Under the pieces are notes generated by a model, which was not told where the DNA came from, searched no databases, and was given only the letters and a program-made list of their open reading frames with translations. Positions 8,782 to 16,819 of a stretch of DNA of 64,000 bases are shown in pieces; positions within the stretch are counted from its first letter, which is position 1, and each line of letters starts with the position of its first letter. The translations under genes were made by a program, and so were the position numbers. Source of the stretch: an uncultured Ruminococcus sp. (GTDB lineage: Bacteria; Bacillota; Clostridia; Lachnospirales; Lachnospiraceae); the NCBI GenBank assembly GCA_900544395.1, contig UQVC01000001.1:147749-211748 (forward strand), read 5' to 3'.

Positions 8782-9297
8782 TTATGCGTTCTTTCCGCAG
8801 CATTTTTTATATTTTTTACCGCTTCCGCATGGACATGGATCATTTCTTCCGATTTTTTTGCCCTTACGGATCGTACCGGACTCTTTCTGTTCGCGGTACA
8901 GCTGTTTTTTCTTTTCTTCATCAAAGATCGCATTCCACTGTGGAAGCTCATACAGCCAGTCTGCTTTGGCATCGATCATATTCTTGTACAACAGCTCTTT
9001 GTCAAATGCCAGGCTTACTTCTGTATCTTCTGTCATCGTCTCGATCGGATTCGGAACTTTCAGGCTGTCATTGATCCCATCCAAGAACCCTACCATCGTA
9101 AGCACTTCCTGTCCATATTTTGCAGCCAGCTCTTTCACCGTACCTTTTACCTCTACATCCGGTGTCTCCAATAACTGCTCATAAATTCCACGCTCAATGC
9201 TGAAATAATGTCCCCAGAACTGCTCAAGCTGTTCTTTTGACAACTCTCTGTCATATGCCATATCTCTCCACTGATCTAATAAACACTTTTCACTCAT
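8782..9297 (-). CDS. SEC-C metal-binding motif protein
   Basis: 171 residues. The C-terminal 20 or so residues (GRNDPCPCGSGKKYKKCC) are the SEC-C zinc-binding motif known from the SecA tail. The rest is a helical acidic domain (residues 1-140) not recognised as SecA. Such stand-alone SEC-C proteins are common in Firmicutes and probably interact with ribosomes or the Sec machinery; the role here is unproven. ATG 9297 follows GAGGAG by 8 nt and is preferred over a TTG two codons upstream. Confidence 0.85.
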   Translation of the reverse strand: MSEKCLLDQWRDMAYDRELSKEQLEQFWGHYFSIERGIYEQLLETPDVEVKGTVKELAAKYGQEVLTMVGFLDGINDSLKVPNPIETMTEDTEVSLAFDKELLYKNMIDAKADWLYELPQWNAIFDEEKKKQLYREQKESGTIRKGKKIGRNDPCPCGSGKKYKKCCGKNA

Positions 9298-9388
9298 TAT
9301 CAAAACTCCTCTTTTCTTAGAAATTCAATCATGGCTCTATTATATAACAATTTTCGCTGTCAGTAAACAACTAATTTCGACCCTCTGA

Positions 9389-9417
9389 TTGCATTCCCTC
9401 TCTCTTTTGGATATAAT
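9389..9417 (+). promoter_or_regulatory. Promoter of the 71-residue membrane protein
   Basis: TTGCAT (9389-9394), 17 bp, TATAAT (9412-9417). The transcript would begin with the stem-loop at 9422-9450. Confidence 0.75.
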
Positions 9418-9421
9418 AAAT

Positions 9422-9450
9422 CTGCCGGAACCACTATTTGTTTCCGGCAG
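9422..9450 (+). other. 5' leader stem-loop
   Basis: CTGCCGGAA pairs perfectly with TTCCGGCAG around a CCACTATTTG loop. It lies between the -10 box and the ribosome-binding site, so it would form at the very 5' end of the mRNA. It could stabilise the message or attenuate it; the T-tract after it (ATTTTG) is too short for a strong terminator. Confidence 0.55.
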
Positions 9451-9481
9451 ATTTTGAAAATATAAAAGAAAGGATTCAGTT

Positions 9482-9697
9482 ATGAAGAAATCAAAACGTA
9501 TTATGGCGCTGATCGCAGCGATCCTTTTGGTATTGCTCTACGGCAGCACGCTGCTCTTTGCACTGATCGACAGTTCTGCCTCAAAAAAACTGCTGATGGC
9601 ATCTGTCGCTGCTACGATCCTCCTGCCTGTATTACTTTATATCTATACGCTTTTTTCGCGCACGTCACACCGGGATGATTCTGACGCTTCCGAGTGA
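9482..9697 (+). CDS. Small two-helix membrane protein
   Basis: 71 residues: a basic N-terminus (MKKSKR), two membrane helices (about 8-28 and 37-58) and a charged tail RTSHRDDSDASE. It has its own promoter, a leader hairpin and an AAAGGA ribosome-binding site, so it is a real gene. The family is not recognised. It is one of few plus-strand genes here and faces a 54-residue gene whose stop lies 3 bp away. Confidence 0.7.
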   Translation: MKKSKRIMALIAAILLVLLYGSTLLFALIDSSASKKLLMASVAATILLPVLLYIYTLFSRTSHRDDSDASE

Positions 9698-9700
9698 TAT

Positions 9701-9865
9701 TTACACATACAGTTCTGTCATGGCAACGGCAGCATCTACCATTTGCTGCCCGCAGACTGTCTTTTTCTCTTTTTTTCTTTCGGACTCTCGGATTCTCTGT
9801 CTTTTCTCCAGGTATTCTTCCATCGATATCATCTGTAATTTATTCTGTATACTGTTCTGACGCAT
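9701..9865 (-). CDS. 54-residue basic protein, unknown function
   Basis: ATG at 9865 preceded by AAAGGAGG with a 7 nt spacing (AAAAAGGAGGTATTTT), a full-strength ribosome-binding site. The product starts MRQNSIQNKLQMISMEEYLE, continues with a very basic segment RESERKKEKK, and ends QMVDAAVAMTELYV. It is soluble and probably helical. The stop lies 3 bp from the stop of the small membrane gene on the other strand, a convergent arrangement. Family not recognised. The ribosome-binding site and amino-acid pattern favour this frame over the opposite-strand frame. Confidence 0.6.
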   Translation of the reverse strand: MRQNSIQNKLQMISMEEYLEKRQRIRESERKKEKKTVCGQQMVDAAVAMTELYV

Positions 9866-9918
9866 AAAATACCTCCTTTTTGGGCCTCAGCCTTATTATT
9901 CTATGATACTCCCTTTCG

Positions 9919-9957
9919 AAATATGCCACTTTTTCTTCTGTCCCCTCTGGCATATTT
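9919..9957 (+). terminator. Hairpin with plus-strand U-run
   Basis: AAATATGCCA/TGGCATATTT with a 19-nt loop and TTTTTATTTT after it on the plus strand. It could terminate read-through from the small membrane gene. It also lies in the region from which the 54-residue gene must be transcribed. Confidence 0.5.
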
Positions 9958-10040
9958 TTATTTTAAGTTTTAATTGTGACGGGGATGTGGATGATTTCTA
10001 AAGTTTTTATGAGAAATCTCTTAATATTTTCTTCCACATG

Positions 10041-10087
10041 AAAAAAGATGCCCGCCACCAGCCTTTTTGCTGATGACAGAACATCTT
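10041..10087 (-). terminator. purA terminator
   Basis: Minus-strand GATGTTCTGTCATCAGC pairs imperfectly with GCTGGTGGCGGGCATC, followed by TTTTTT. It starts 11 bp after the purA stop. Confidence 0.75.
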
Positions 10088-10097
10088 TCGTTTTGCT

Positions 10098-11378
10098 TTA
10101 TTTATTTCTGTAGATGATATCGTCTCTTCCCGGTCCGTTGCTGACCATTGTGATCGGATATCCGATCTGCTCTTCAATAAATTCAATGTATTTTCTGCAG
10201 TTTTCCGGAAGTTCTTCGTATGTCTTAATTCCACGGATATCGCAGTTCCAGCCAGGAAGTGTCTTCAATACTGGTTTTGCTTTCTCCAGAAGATGTGTTA
10301 CAGGGAACTCTGTAGTCACTTCTCCGTCAATCTCATATCCGACACATACCGGAATCTCTTCCAGATATCCAAGCACATCCAGAACGGTAAACGCTACATC
10401 GGTTGTACCCTGCATTCTGCATCCGTATTTTGATGCCACACAGTCAAACCATCCCATACGTCTCGGACGTCCTGTTGTCGCTCCGAACTCTCCGCCATCT
10501 CCTCCGCGGCGTCTCAGTTCATCTGCCTCTTCTCCGAAAATCTCGCTGACAAATGCACCTGCTCCGACTGCACTGGAATATGCCTTACATACCGTAATGA
10601 TCTGTTTGATCTCGTATGGAGGGATTCCCGCTCCAATCGCACCATAGGCTGCCAGAGTAGAAGAAGAAGTTACCATCGGATAAATTCCGTGATCCGGATC
10701 TTTCAAAGAACCAAGCTGTCCTTCCAGCAGGATCTCTTTTCCTTCTTTGATCGCATTGTGCAGATACAGGGAAACATCGCAGACAAACGGAGCTACCATA
10801 TCTCTGTACTCTGTCAGTTCTTTATATAAATCGTCAGGATTGATCAGTGGTTTATGGTATAAATGTTCCAGAATCACATTTTTCTGCTCTGCAACACGAA
10901 CAACTTTTTCTCTCAGAAGCTCATCGTCAAACAACTCGCTTACCTGGAAACCGATCTTTGCATATTTGTCAGAGTAAAACGGCGCAATCCCTGATTTTGT
11001 GGATCCAAAAGATTTCCCGCCAAGACGCTCTTCCTCGTATGCGTCAAAGTTCTTGTGATAAGACATCACGATCTGTGCTCTGTCAGAAACAAGGAGCTTC
11101 GGCTGTGGCACGCCTTCTTTTACGATCTGCTGAACTTCTCCGAAAAGTCTCGGGATATCCAATGCAACACCATTTCCGATGATGCTGGTCGTATGGTCAT
11201 AAAAAACACCTGAAGGCAAAGTATGCAGCGCAAACTTTCCATAATCATTTACAATGGTATGTCCTGCATTCGCTCCACCCTGAAAACGGACGATGATATC
11301 GGCTTCTTTTCCGAGCATATCTGTAATCTTGCCCTTTCCCTCATCGCCCCAGTTAGCTCCTACTACTGCTTTTACCAT
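10098..11378 (-). CDS. purA: Adenylosuccinate synthase
   Basis: 426 residues. It joins IMP and aspartate using GTP, the first step from IMP to AMP. The start MVKAVVGANWGDEGKGK carries the GDEGKG phosphate loop. FQGGANAGHTIV, the STKSGIAPFYSDKYAK region and the C-terminal SNGPGRDD-type loop are all intact. ATG 11378 follows GGAGGATTTGAA; an in-frame extension to 11411 lacks a ribosome-binding site. It is monocistronic with its own promoter and terminator. No purine riboswitch was seen in the 70-bp leader. Confidence 0.97.
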   Translation of the reverse strand: MVKAVVGANWGDEGKGKITDMLGKEADIIVRFQGGANAGHTIVNDYGKFALHTLPSGVFYDHTTSIIGNGVALDIPRLFGEVQQIVKEGVPQPKLLVSDRAQIVMSYHKNFDAYEEERLGGKSFGSTKSGIAPFYSDKYAKIGFQVSELFDDELLREKVVRVAEQKNVILEHLYHKPLINPDDLYKELTEYRDMVAPFVCDVSLYLHNAIKEGKEILLEGQLGSLKDPDHGIYPMVTSSSTLAAYGAIGAGIPPYEIKQIITVCKAYSSAVGAGAFVSEIFGEEADELRRRGGDGGEFGATTGRPRRMGWFDCVASKYGCRMQGTTDVAFTVLDVLGYLEEIPVCVGYEIDGEVTTEFPVTHLLEKAKPVLKTLPGWNCDIRGIKTYEELPENCRKYIEFIEEQIGYPITMVSNGPGRDDIIYRNK

Positions 11379-11448
11379 TTCAAATCCTCCTGCGTATTTA
11401 TCGCTTTTCAATCTTAATTAGCAGTTCTTATGAATCACTGCCTTATGA

Positions 11449-11477
11449 ATTATACTATACTTTTCTCATTCTGTAAA
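11449..11477 (-). promoter_or_regulatory. purA promoter
   Basis: TTTACA (11472-11477), 17 bp, TATAAT (11449-11454) on the minus strand. Confidence 0.7.
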
Positions 11478-11513
11478 ATACTTTTTCTTTTTTCTGTGAC
11501 AACCTGTCATTTT

Positions 11514-13073
11514 CTACATCAAAGGTGCGATCAGGCGCAGTACCCGGCCGCAGATCCGCATCAGAATTCCATTCTTTTTCATGTCTGATACCGATACTTT
11601 CCTGCACTTTTTCAAGGTTTCCTGAAAGTCCTTTTCAATCTCATATACCACCGGATTGTGATACATAAAGACTCCACATTCAAAATGAAGATACAGACTC
11701 CGGTAATCCAGATTGATGGTGCCCACGGTTGCCGTATCATCATCTGACACAAAAATCTTAGCATGAACAAATCCAGGCGTAAACTCATAGATCTGGACTC
11801 CAGCCTCGATCAGTTCCCGGTAATAGGTCTTTGCCACGGCAAAGGCATACCATTTATCCGGAATATGAGGCATAATGATGCAGACCTCAATCCCGCTTTT
11901 CGCCGCTCTTGTCAGGGTGTCCAGCATTCCATTATCCAGAATCAGATATGGCGTCATGATATGTACATATTTCTTCGCATGATTCAAAATATGTACATAC
12001 ACTTCTTCCCCCACATTCTCGTTGTCATACGGGCTGTCCCCATAGGGCAGCATAAAGCCCAGTTCCGGCTGCACCGTCTGCGCCATATTGGTCAGATATC
12101 CGGTAAAATCTTCGGTTTTCATCTCGGATACATTCCACATCTGCAAAAACAGCATGGTCAGACTTTGCACCGCATCCCCTTTGATCATCACTGCCGTGTC
12201 TTTCCAGTAGCCAAACCGCTCCTTCCGGTTGATATACTCATCCCCCAGATTGATGCCTCCGGTAAATCCCACTTTCCCATCGATCACACAGATCTTTCTG
12301 TGATCTCTGTTATTCTGTGTGGTAGACAGGATCGGGCGGATCGGACTGAACATCTTGCACTGGATCCCAAATTTCCGGATCTGCTTCGGATAATCATAAG
12401 GAAGCTGTGAAATACTGCACATTCCATCGTACATAAACCGTACTTCCACCCCTGCCGCGGCTTTTTCTTTCAGAATATCGAGGATCGATCCCCACATATA
12501 TCCTTCTTCTACAATAAAATATTCCAGAAAGATAAACTTTTCTGCTTTTTTCAGTTCTTCCAGAAGTACCGGAAACTTTTCCTCCCCACAGGCAAAATAC
12601 TGTGCACTTGTATTCTGATAGGTAGGAAATCCCAACTGATACTGCATATAATGTGCCAGATTCGCATTGGATGGCTTACTCTCTCTGAGAGACTCAATGA
12701 TCCCCGGATCCTGCTGCATATATCTGGCCGTATCCAGCCGGAGTCTGCGCAGCCGCTTTCCAATATAACGGGTTCCTAACTGCGATTTCACCCAAATGTA
12801 AAACAGACACCCAAACGCCGGAAATATCAGGATCAGCAACATCCATGTCATATTAAACGCAGGATTTCCCCGTTCATTGATGATATAGATCACGATCACG
12901 GCGCCGATCAAAGTCAGCCCTCCATATACATAAACTGCATAGTCATTCAGAATTGTCGCAAGCCCCAACATGATCAAAAGCTGAATCACAACCAGAAACA
13001 GGATCAGTGTGGTACGCCCGAACAAAATACTAAGCAGCCCTTTTTTTGCTTTTTTTACTGCTTTGTTCTCCAT
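11514..13073 (-). CDS. cls: Cardiolipin synthase
   Basis: 519 residues. Two N-terminal membrane segments (about 22-42 and 48-66) and a third near 76-95 precede two phospholipase-D HKD motifs: HRKICVIDG from His258 and HAKIFVSDD from His437, the second followed by GTINLDYRS. It condenses phosphatidylglycerol to cardiolipin at the membrane. The leader contains a palindromic promoter element (13155-13183) shared with a divergent small gene, which may couple the two genes. GAAAAAGAAATGG precedes the start; the ribosome-binding site is weak. Confidence 0.95.
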   Translation of the reverse strand: MENKAVKKAKKGLLSILFGRTTLILFLVVIQLLIMLGLATILNDYAVYVYGGLTLIGAVIVIYIINERGNPAFNMTWMLLILIFPAFGCLFYIWVKSQLGTRYIGKRLRRLRLDTARYMQQDPGIIESLRESKPSNANLAHYMQYQLGFPTYQNTSAQYFACGEEKFPVLLEELKKAEKFIFLEYFIVEEGYMWGSILDILKEKAAAGVEVRFMYDGMCSISQLPYDYPKQIRKFGIQCKMFSPIRPILSTTQNNRDHRKICVIDGKVGFTGGINLGDEYINRKERFGYWKDTAVMIKGDAVQSLTMLFLQMWNVSEMKTEDFTGYLTNMAQTVQPELGFMLPYGDSPYDNENVGEEVYVHILNHAKKYVHIMTPYLILDNGMLDTLTRAAKSGIEVCIIMPHIPDKWYAFAVAKTYYRELIEAGVQIYEFTPGFVHAKIFVSDDDTATVGTINLDYRSLYLHFECGVFMYHNPVVYEIEKDFQETLKKCRKVSVSDMKKNGILMRICGRVLRLIAPLM

Positions 13074-13154
13074 TTCTTTTTCACCTCAATTTTTTCCGAT
13101 GTAGTTAAGTGTAGCACACTTTACATTTCTCTACAATACGCCTTGTCAAAGGTC

Positions 13155-13183
13155 TTGTAATCCTTTTCGAAAAGTATTACAAT
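13155..13183. promoter_or_regulatory. Palindromic, possibly bidirectional promoter/operator
   Basis: 28-bp inverted repeat centred on TTCGAA (13155-13182) with one mismatched pair. Its outer arms double as promoter boxes: TTGTAA (13155-13160), 17 bp, TACAAT (13178-13183) for the plus-strand gene. The mirror image, TTGTAA (13177-13182) and TACAAG (13154-13159), points toward cls. Confidence 0.6.
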
Positions 13184-13226
13184 AGACATTGATTCATAAA
13201 CATCTGCTGGAAAGGAGATTTTTACT

Positions 13227-13517
13227 ATGAAAAAGTTTTTAAAATGGTTTCTTGGCCTTGCCGCTGTAGGAACAGTACTTGGTCTGATCATTGCCTATTT
13301 CTGTAAAGACAGCGAGACTGATTCCGACTGTGACTGCACAGACGATATGGAAGATGAAGATTTTGATCTCGACAGTGATTTAAAACCTGTATCGGAACGC
13401 GGATATGTACACCTGAATAAATCCGCTTCCGAATCTTCTGCTGAGTCAGTTTCCCAGCCGGAAGATACAACCGCTGAAGCAGTCAATGACGCTGCATCGG
13501 AAGAATCAGAAGAATAA
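13227..13517 (+). CDS. Membrane-anchored highly acidic protein
   Basis: 96 residues: MKKFLKW, a single hydrophobic helix (about 6-25), then an acidic, Cys-containing stretch (DSETDSDCDCTDDMEDEDF) and a Ser/Glu-rich disordered tail. The ribosome-binding site is AAAGGAG. It may face outward as a single-pass protein. Function unknown; no domain recognised. It is transcribed away from cls from the palindromic promoter and closed by a strong bidirectional terminator. Confidence 0.7.
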   Translation: MKKFLKWFLGLAAVGTVLGLIIAYFCKDSETDSDCDCTDDMEDEDFDLDSDLKPVSERGYVHLNKSASESSAESVSQPEDTTAEAVNDAASEESEE

Positions 13518-13526
13518 CCGGACAAT

Positions 13527-13565
13527 AAAACAGGAACCGCCGTTTGAAAGGCAGTTCCTGTTTTA
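13527..13565. terminator. Bidirectional terminator
   Basis: AAAACAGGAACCGCC/GGCAGTTCCTGTTTT around a short loop. It serves the acidic protein gene on the plus strand and the MocR gene on the minus strand. Confidence 0.85.
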
Positions 13566-14963
13566 TTTTGAAAACCAGGCTTCTTCCAGCAATGCCACCG
13601 CTTTTTTGATCTTTTCTTCCGAAATATTGGCATATCCCAGAAGGATCGTAGGCCTGTTCCCCGGCGTATCGATATAATACTGCGACAATCCGTACACCTT
13701 CACACCTTTTTCTGCTGCTTTCTGTATCAGCTCTTCTTCGGTCACCTCTTCTGAAAAGTGCAGCAAAATATGCACTCCTGCGTGTTCTCCCGATATGGTG
13801 CAGTGATGCTGCAGTTCTTTTAAACAGCCGATCAGTGTATCATGCCGTCCTTTATACAGCGTCCGGATCTTATTCAGATGTCTTTCATAATGTCCCTCCT
13901 CCAGAAATCTCTGCAGGATCAACTGATCCACCCTGGACACCGTACAGCTTAAGAAGCTGCTCTTCTCCTGGAATTCTTTCAGCAACACCGGAGGAAGCAC
14001 CAGGTAACTGATCCGGATCGACGGTGCAATGGATTTGGAAAATGTTCCGATATAGATCACCTTTCCCCATCGGTCATATCCCTGCAGCGCCGGGATTGGC
14101 TTCCCTTTATATCGGAATTCACTGTCATAATCATCTTCTATGATATATCTCTTTGGATTTTCTGCGGCCCACCCAAGCAATTCCATCCGCCGCTTCATCG
14201 GCATCACAATCCCCAGCGGGTACTGGTGAGAGGGCATCACAAATGCAATGTCTGCCTTCGATCCCTGCAGTCCGGTCACTTCCATCCCTTTCGCATCCAT
14301 ATCCACTGTACAGACATCATAGGATAACCGCTGAAACAGACGGTAGGCCTGCTTATAGGTAGGATTTTCCAAAGCCACTTTGTGATCCCGTCCGATTACT
14401 GTCGAAAGGAGCATCAAAAGGTAATCATTCCCTGCACCGACAATGATCTGCTCCGGACGGGCATTGACACCTCTCGCCTGATACAGGTAATGACTGATGG
14501 CTCTTCGCAGCCCGTATTCTCCCTGTGGATCCCCCAGACGGAACATCTGGGCTCTGTCATCCTGAAGACTGTCTTTTGCCAGCCGTCTCCAAACACCATA
14601 CGGAAAACTGTTCAGATCCACTCCGTTGGGAGTAAAATCATACTTCCACTCTTTTTCTTCTGCTGTTGCTTCCGGTTCCGACAAAGCGGGCATTGCATCC
14701 AGACGATACAGCCCCTCCAGATCTGCCGCAAAATATCCTTTACATGGGACTGCTTCCACATATCCTTCTGAGATCAGCTGCTCATAAGCAAGTTCTACCG
14801 TGCTTCTGCTAACCTCCAGATGTCTGCTCAGAGAACGGCTGGAGGGAAGTTTGTCCCCACTGGCAATCCTTCCCTCCTGAATCTCTCGTTTCATATATTG
14901 ATAAATCTGCTCATAAAGCGGTACTTCAGATCGTGTCTGAAGATTGATCGTCAATTCATTCAT
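13563..14963 (-). CDS. MocR/PdxR-family GntR regulator with aminotransferase domain
   Basis: 466 residues. A winged helix (about 12-80: PSSRSLSRHLEVSRSTVELAY) is fused to a fold-type I aminotransferase domain. The PLP-binding lysine is predicted at Lys310 in GTFSKSIAPS, and EDDYDSEFRY (276-285) is typical. The family (PdxR, GabR, TauR) senses PLP or amino-acid adducts. The target is unknown: no pdxST genes are in this window. It lies 15 bp after glnS and is probably cotranscribed; its ribosome-binding site AAGGGATGA sits in the gap. Confidence 0.92.
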   Translation of the reverse strand: MNELTINLQTRSEVPLYEQIYQYMKREIQEGRIASGDKLPSSRSLSRHLEVSRSTVELAYEQLISEGYVEAVPCKGYFAADLEGLYRLDAMPALSEPEATAEEKEWKYDFTPNGVDLNSFPYGVWRRLAKDSLQDDRAQMFRLGDPQGEYGLRRAISHYLYQARGVNARPEQIIVGAGNDYLLMLLSTVIGRDHKVALENPTYKQAYRLFQRLSYDVCTVDMDAKGMEVTGLQGSKADIAFVMPSHQYPLGIVMPMKRRMELLGWAAENPKRYIIEDDYDSEFRYKGKPIPALQGYDRWGKVIYIGTFSKSIAPSIRISYLVLPPVLLKEFQEKSSFLSCTVSRVDQLILQRFLEEGHYERHLNKIRTLYKGRHDTLIGCLKELQHHCTISGEHAGVHILLHFSEEVTEEELIQKAAEKGVKVYGLSQYYIDTPGNRPTILLGYANISEEKIKKAVALLEEAWFSK

Positions 14964-14978
14964 CCCTTATTTTTCCGT

Positions 14979-16643
14979 TTATTTTGGCAGTTTGAAAGAA
15001 CTTTTCAGTGACACGATCCGGTTAAACACCAGTGCATCCGGTCTGGAATCTTTGGCATCGATACAGAAATATCCCTGTCTTACAAACTGGAAACTGTCAT
15101 ATGCTTTTGCATCCTCAAAATTCGGCTCTACATAACAGTCTTTTAAGACTGTCAGTGAATTTGGATTCAGATTCATAGATCCATCCTCATTGTAAACGCC
15201 CTTTTCTTCATCGATCAGATTCTCATAAAGACGGACTTCTGCTTTCACTGCATACGGAGCCGGAACCCAGTGGATCGTTCCCTTTACTTTTCTTCCGGTA
15301 AATCCGCTTCCGCTCTTTGTCTGTGGATCATACGTACAGTGTACCACCGTGATATTGCCGTCCTCATCCTTTTCAAATCCGGTACATGTCACAAAATATG
15401 CCTGCATCAGGCGCACTTCATTACCCGGGAAGAGACGGAAATATTTTTTCGGCGGTTCTTCCATGAAGTCATCTCTGTTGATATACAGCTCTCTGCAGAA
15501 CGGAATCTTTCTCATACCAAGTTCTTCGTTTTCCAGATTGTTGATCACATCCAGGTATTCTACCTGATCTTCCGGATAGTTATCGATCACCAGCTTGATT
15601 GGATCCAGAACTGCCATCATACGAGGTTTTTTCAGCTTTAAGTCCTCACGGATGCAGTACTCTAACATGGCATAATCAACGGAGCTCTGGCTTTTTGACA
15701 CACCGCACATATCAATGAACATCTTAATCGACTCCGGCGTGAATCCTCTGCGTCGAAGTGCTGCAATGGAGACCAGACGCGGATCATCCCATCCGTCTAC
15801 CACTCCCTCTTCTACCAGCTTTTTGATGTAACGCTTTCCTGTCACAACATTGGTCAGGTACAGTTTTGAAAATTCGATCTGTCTTGGAGGCATCTCAAAT
15901 TCGCACTCTCTGACTACCCAGTCATACAGCGGACGATGGTCTTCAAACTCCAGTGTACAGATGGAATGGGTAATGTGCTCGATGGCATCCTCAATCGGAT
16001 GTGCAAAATCATACATCGGATAAATGCACCACCGATCCCCTGTATTGTGATGTGTCATATGCGCCACACGGTATATGATCGGATCTCTCATATTGATGTT
16101 CGGAGATGCCATATCGATCTTGGCACGCAGTACTTTCTCTCCATCCTGGAACTTTCCGGCTCTCATAGCTTCGAATAATTCCAGATTTTCTTCAATTGAA
16201 CGGTCTCTGTATGGGCTGTTCTTTCCCGGCTCTGTCAGTGTCCCTCTGTACTCTCTGATCTCTTCCGGAGTCAGATCACAGACATAAGCTTTTCCTTTTT
16301 TGATCAGTTTCACTGCACACTCATACATCTGCTCAAAATAATCGGATGCAAAATAAAGATGATCCTCCCAGTCTGCTCCCAGCCACTGGATATCTTCTTT
16401 AATGGAGTCCACAAACTCTACTTTTTCTTTTGTCGGATTGGTGTCATCAAAACGCATATGGAACGTTCCATTGTATTTTTTAGCCAGTCCGTAGTTTAAA
16501 AGAATGGACTTGGCATGTCCAATGTGCAGATATCCGTTTGGTTCCGGCGGGAAACGGGTACACACATGATCGTAAACGCCTTCTGCAAGGTCTTTGTCTA
16601 TTTCCTGTTCAATGAAATTTTTTGAAACTGCTTCGTTTTCCAT
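14979..16643 (-). CDS. glnS: Glutaminyl-tRNA synthetase
   Basis: 554 residues, the E. coli length. The class I HIGH motif is PEPNGYLHIGHAKS. The second signature, VMSKR in E. coli, appears as VTGKR in NVVTGKRYIKKL, keeping the catalytic lysine. Specificity blocks RFDDTNPTKE and YDFAHPIEDAIEHITHS are present, and the C-terminal anticodon-binding beta-barrels are complete. ATG 16643 follows GAGGAGGAATTT. Its presence means Gln-tRNA can be made directly. It is followed by the MocR gene. Confidence 0.97.
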   Translation of the reverse strand: MENEAVSKNFIEQEIDKDLAEGVYDHVCTRFPPEPNGYLHIGHAKSILLNYGLAKKYNGTFHMRFDDTNPTKEKVEFVDSIKEDIQWLGADWEDHLYFASDYFEQMYECAVKLIKKGKAYVCDLTPEEIREYRGTLTEPGKNSPYRDRSIEENLELFEAMRAGKFQDGEKVLRAKIDMASPNINMRDPIIYRVAHMTHHNTGDRWCIYPMYDFAHPIEDAIEHITHSICTLEFEDHRPLYDWVVRECEFEMPPRQIEFSKLYLTNVVTGKRYIKKLVEEGVVDGWDDPRLVSIAALRRRGFTPESIKMFIDMCGVSKSQSSVDYAMLEYCIREDLKLKKPRMMAVLDPIKLVIDNYPEDQVEYLDVINNLENEELGMRKIPFCRELYINRDDFMEEPPKKYFRLFPGNEVRLMQAYFVTCTGFEKDEDGNITVVHCTYDPQTKSGSGFTGRKVKGTIHWVPAPYAVKAEVRLYENLIDEEKGVYNEDGSMNLNPNSLTVLKDCYVEPNFEDAKAYDSFQFVRQGYFCIDAKDSRPDALVFNRIVSLKSSFKLPK

Positions 16644-16677
16644 AAATTCCTCCTCGTGTACAAACATTCTTCCGATT

Positions 16678-16706
16678 ATCTTATCATAAATCCGCCATTT
16701 GGACAA
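16678..16706 (-). promoter_or_regulatory. glnS promoter
   Basis: TTGTCC (16701-16706), 17 bp, TAAGAT (16678-16683). It lies back to back with the symporter promoter; the -35 boxes are 20 bp apart. Confidence 0.7.
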
Positions 16707-16726
16707 GGCACATGCAAAACATTTTC

Positions 16727-16755
16727 TTTACTTCGCCGCGCCAACGTGATATACT
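16727..16755 (+). promoter_or_regulatory. Symporter promoter with extended -10
   Basis: TTTACT (16727-16732), 17 bp, TGATATACT giving an extended -10 (TATACT 16750-16755). Confidence 0.65.
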
Positions 16756-16819
16756 GATGAAGCTTCTAAAGGAAACTCCTTTCAGGGAGAGAAAATATCG
16801 TATGTTTATGGAGGTTATT

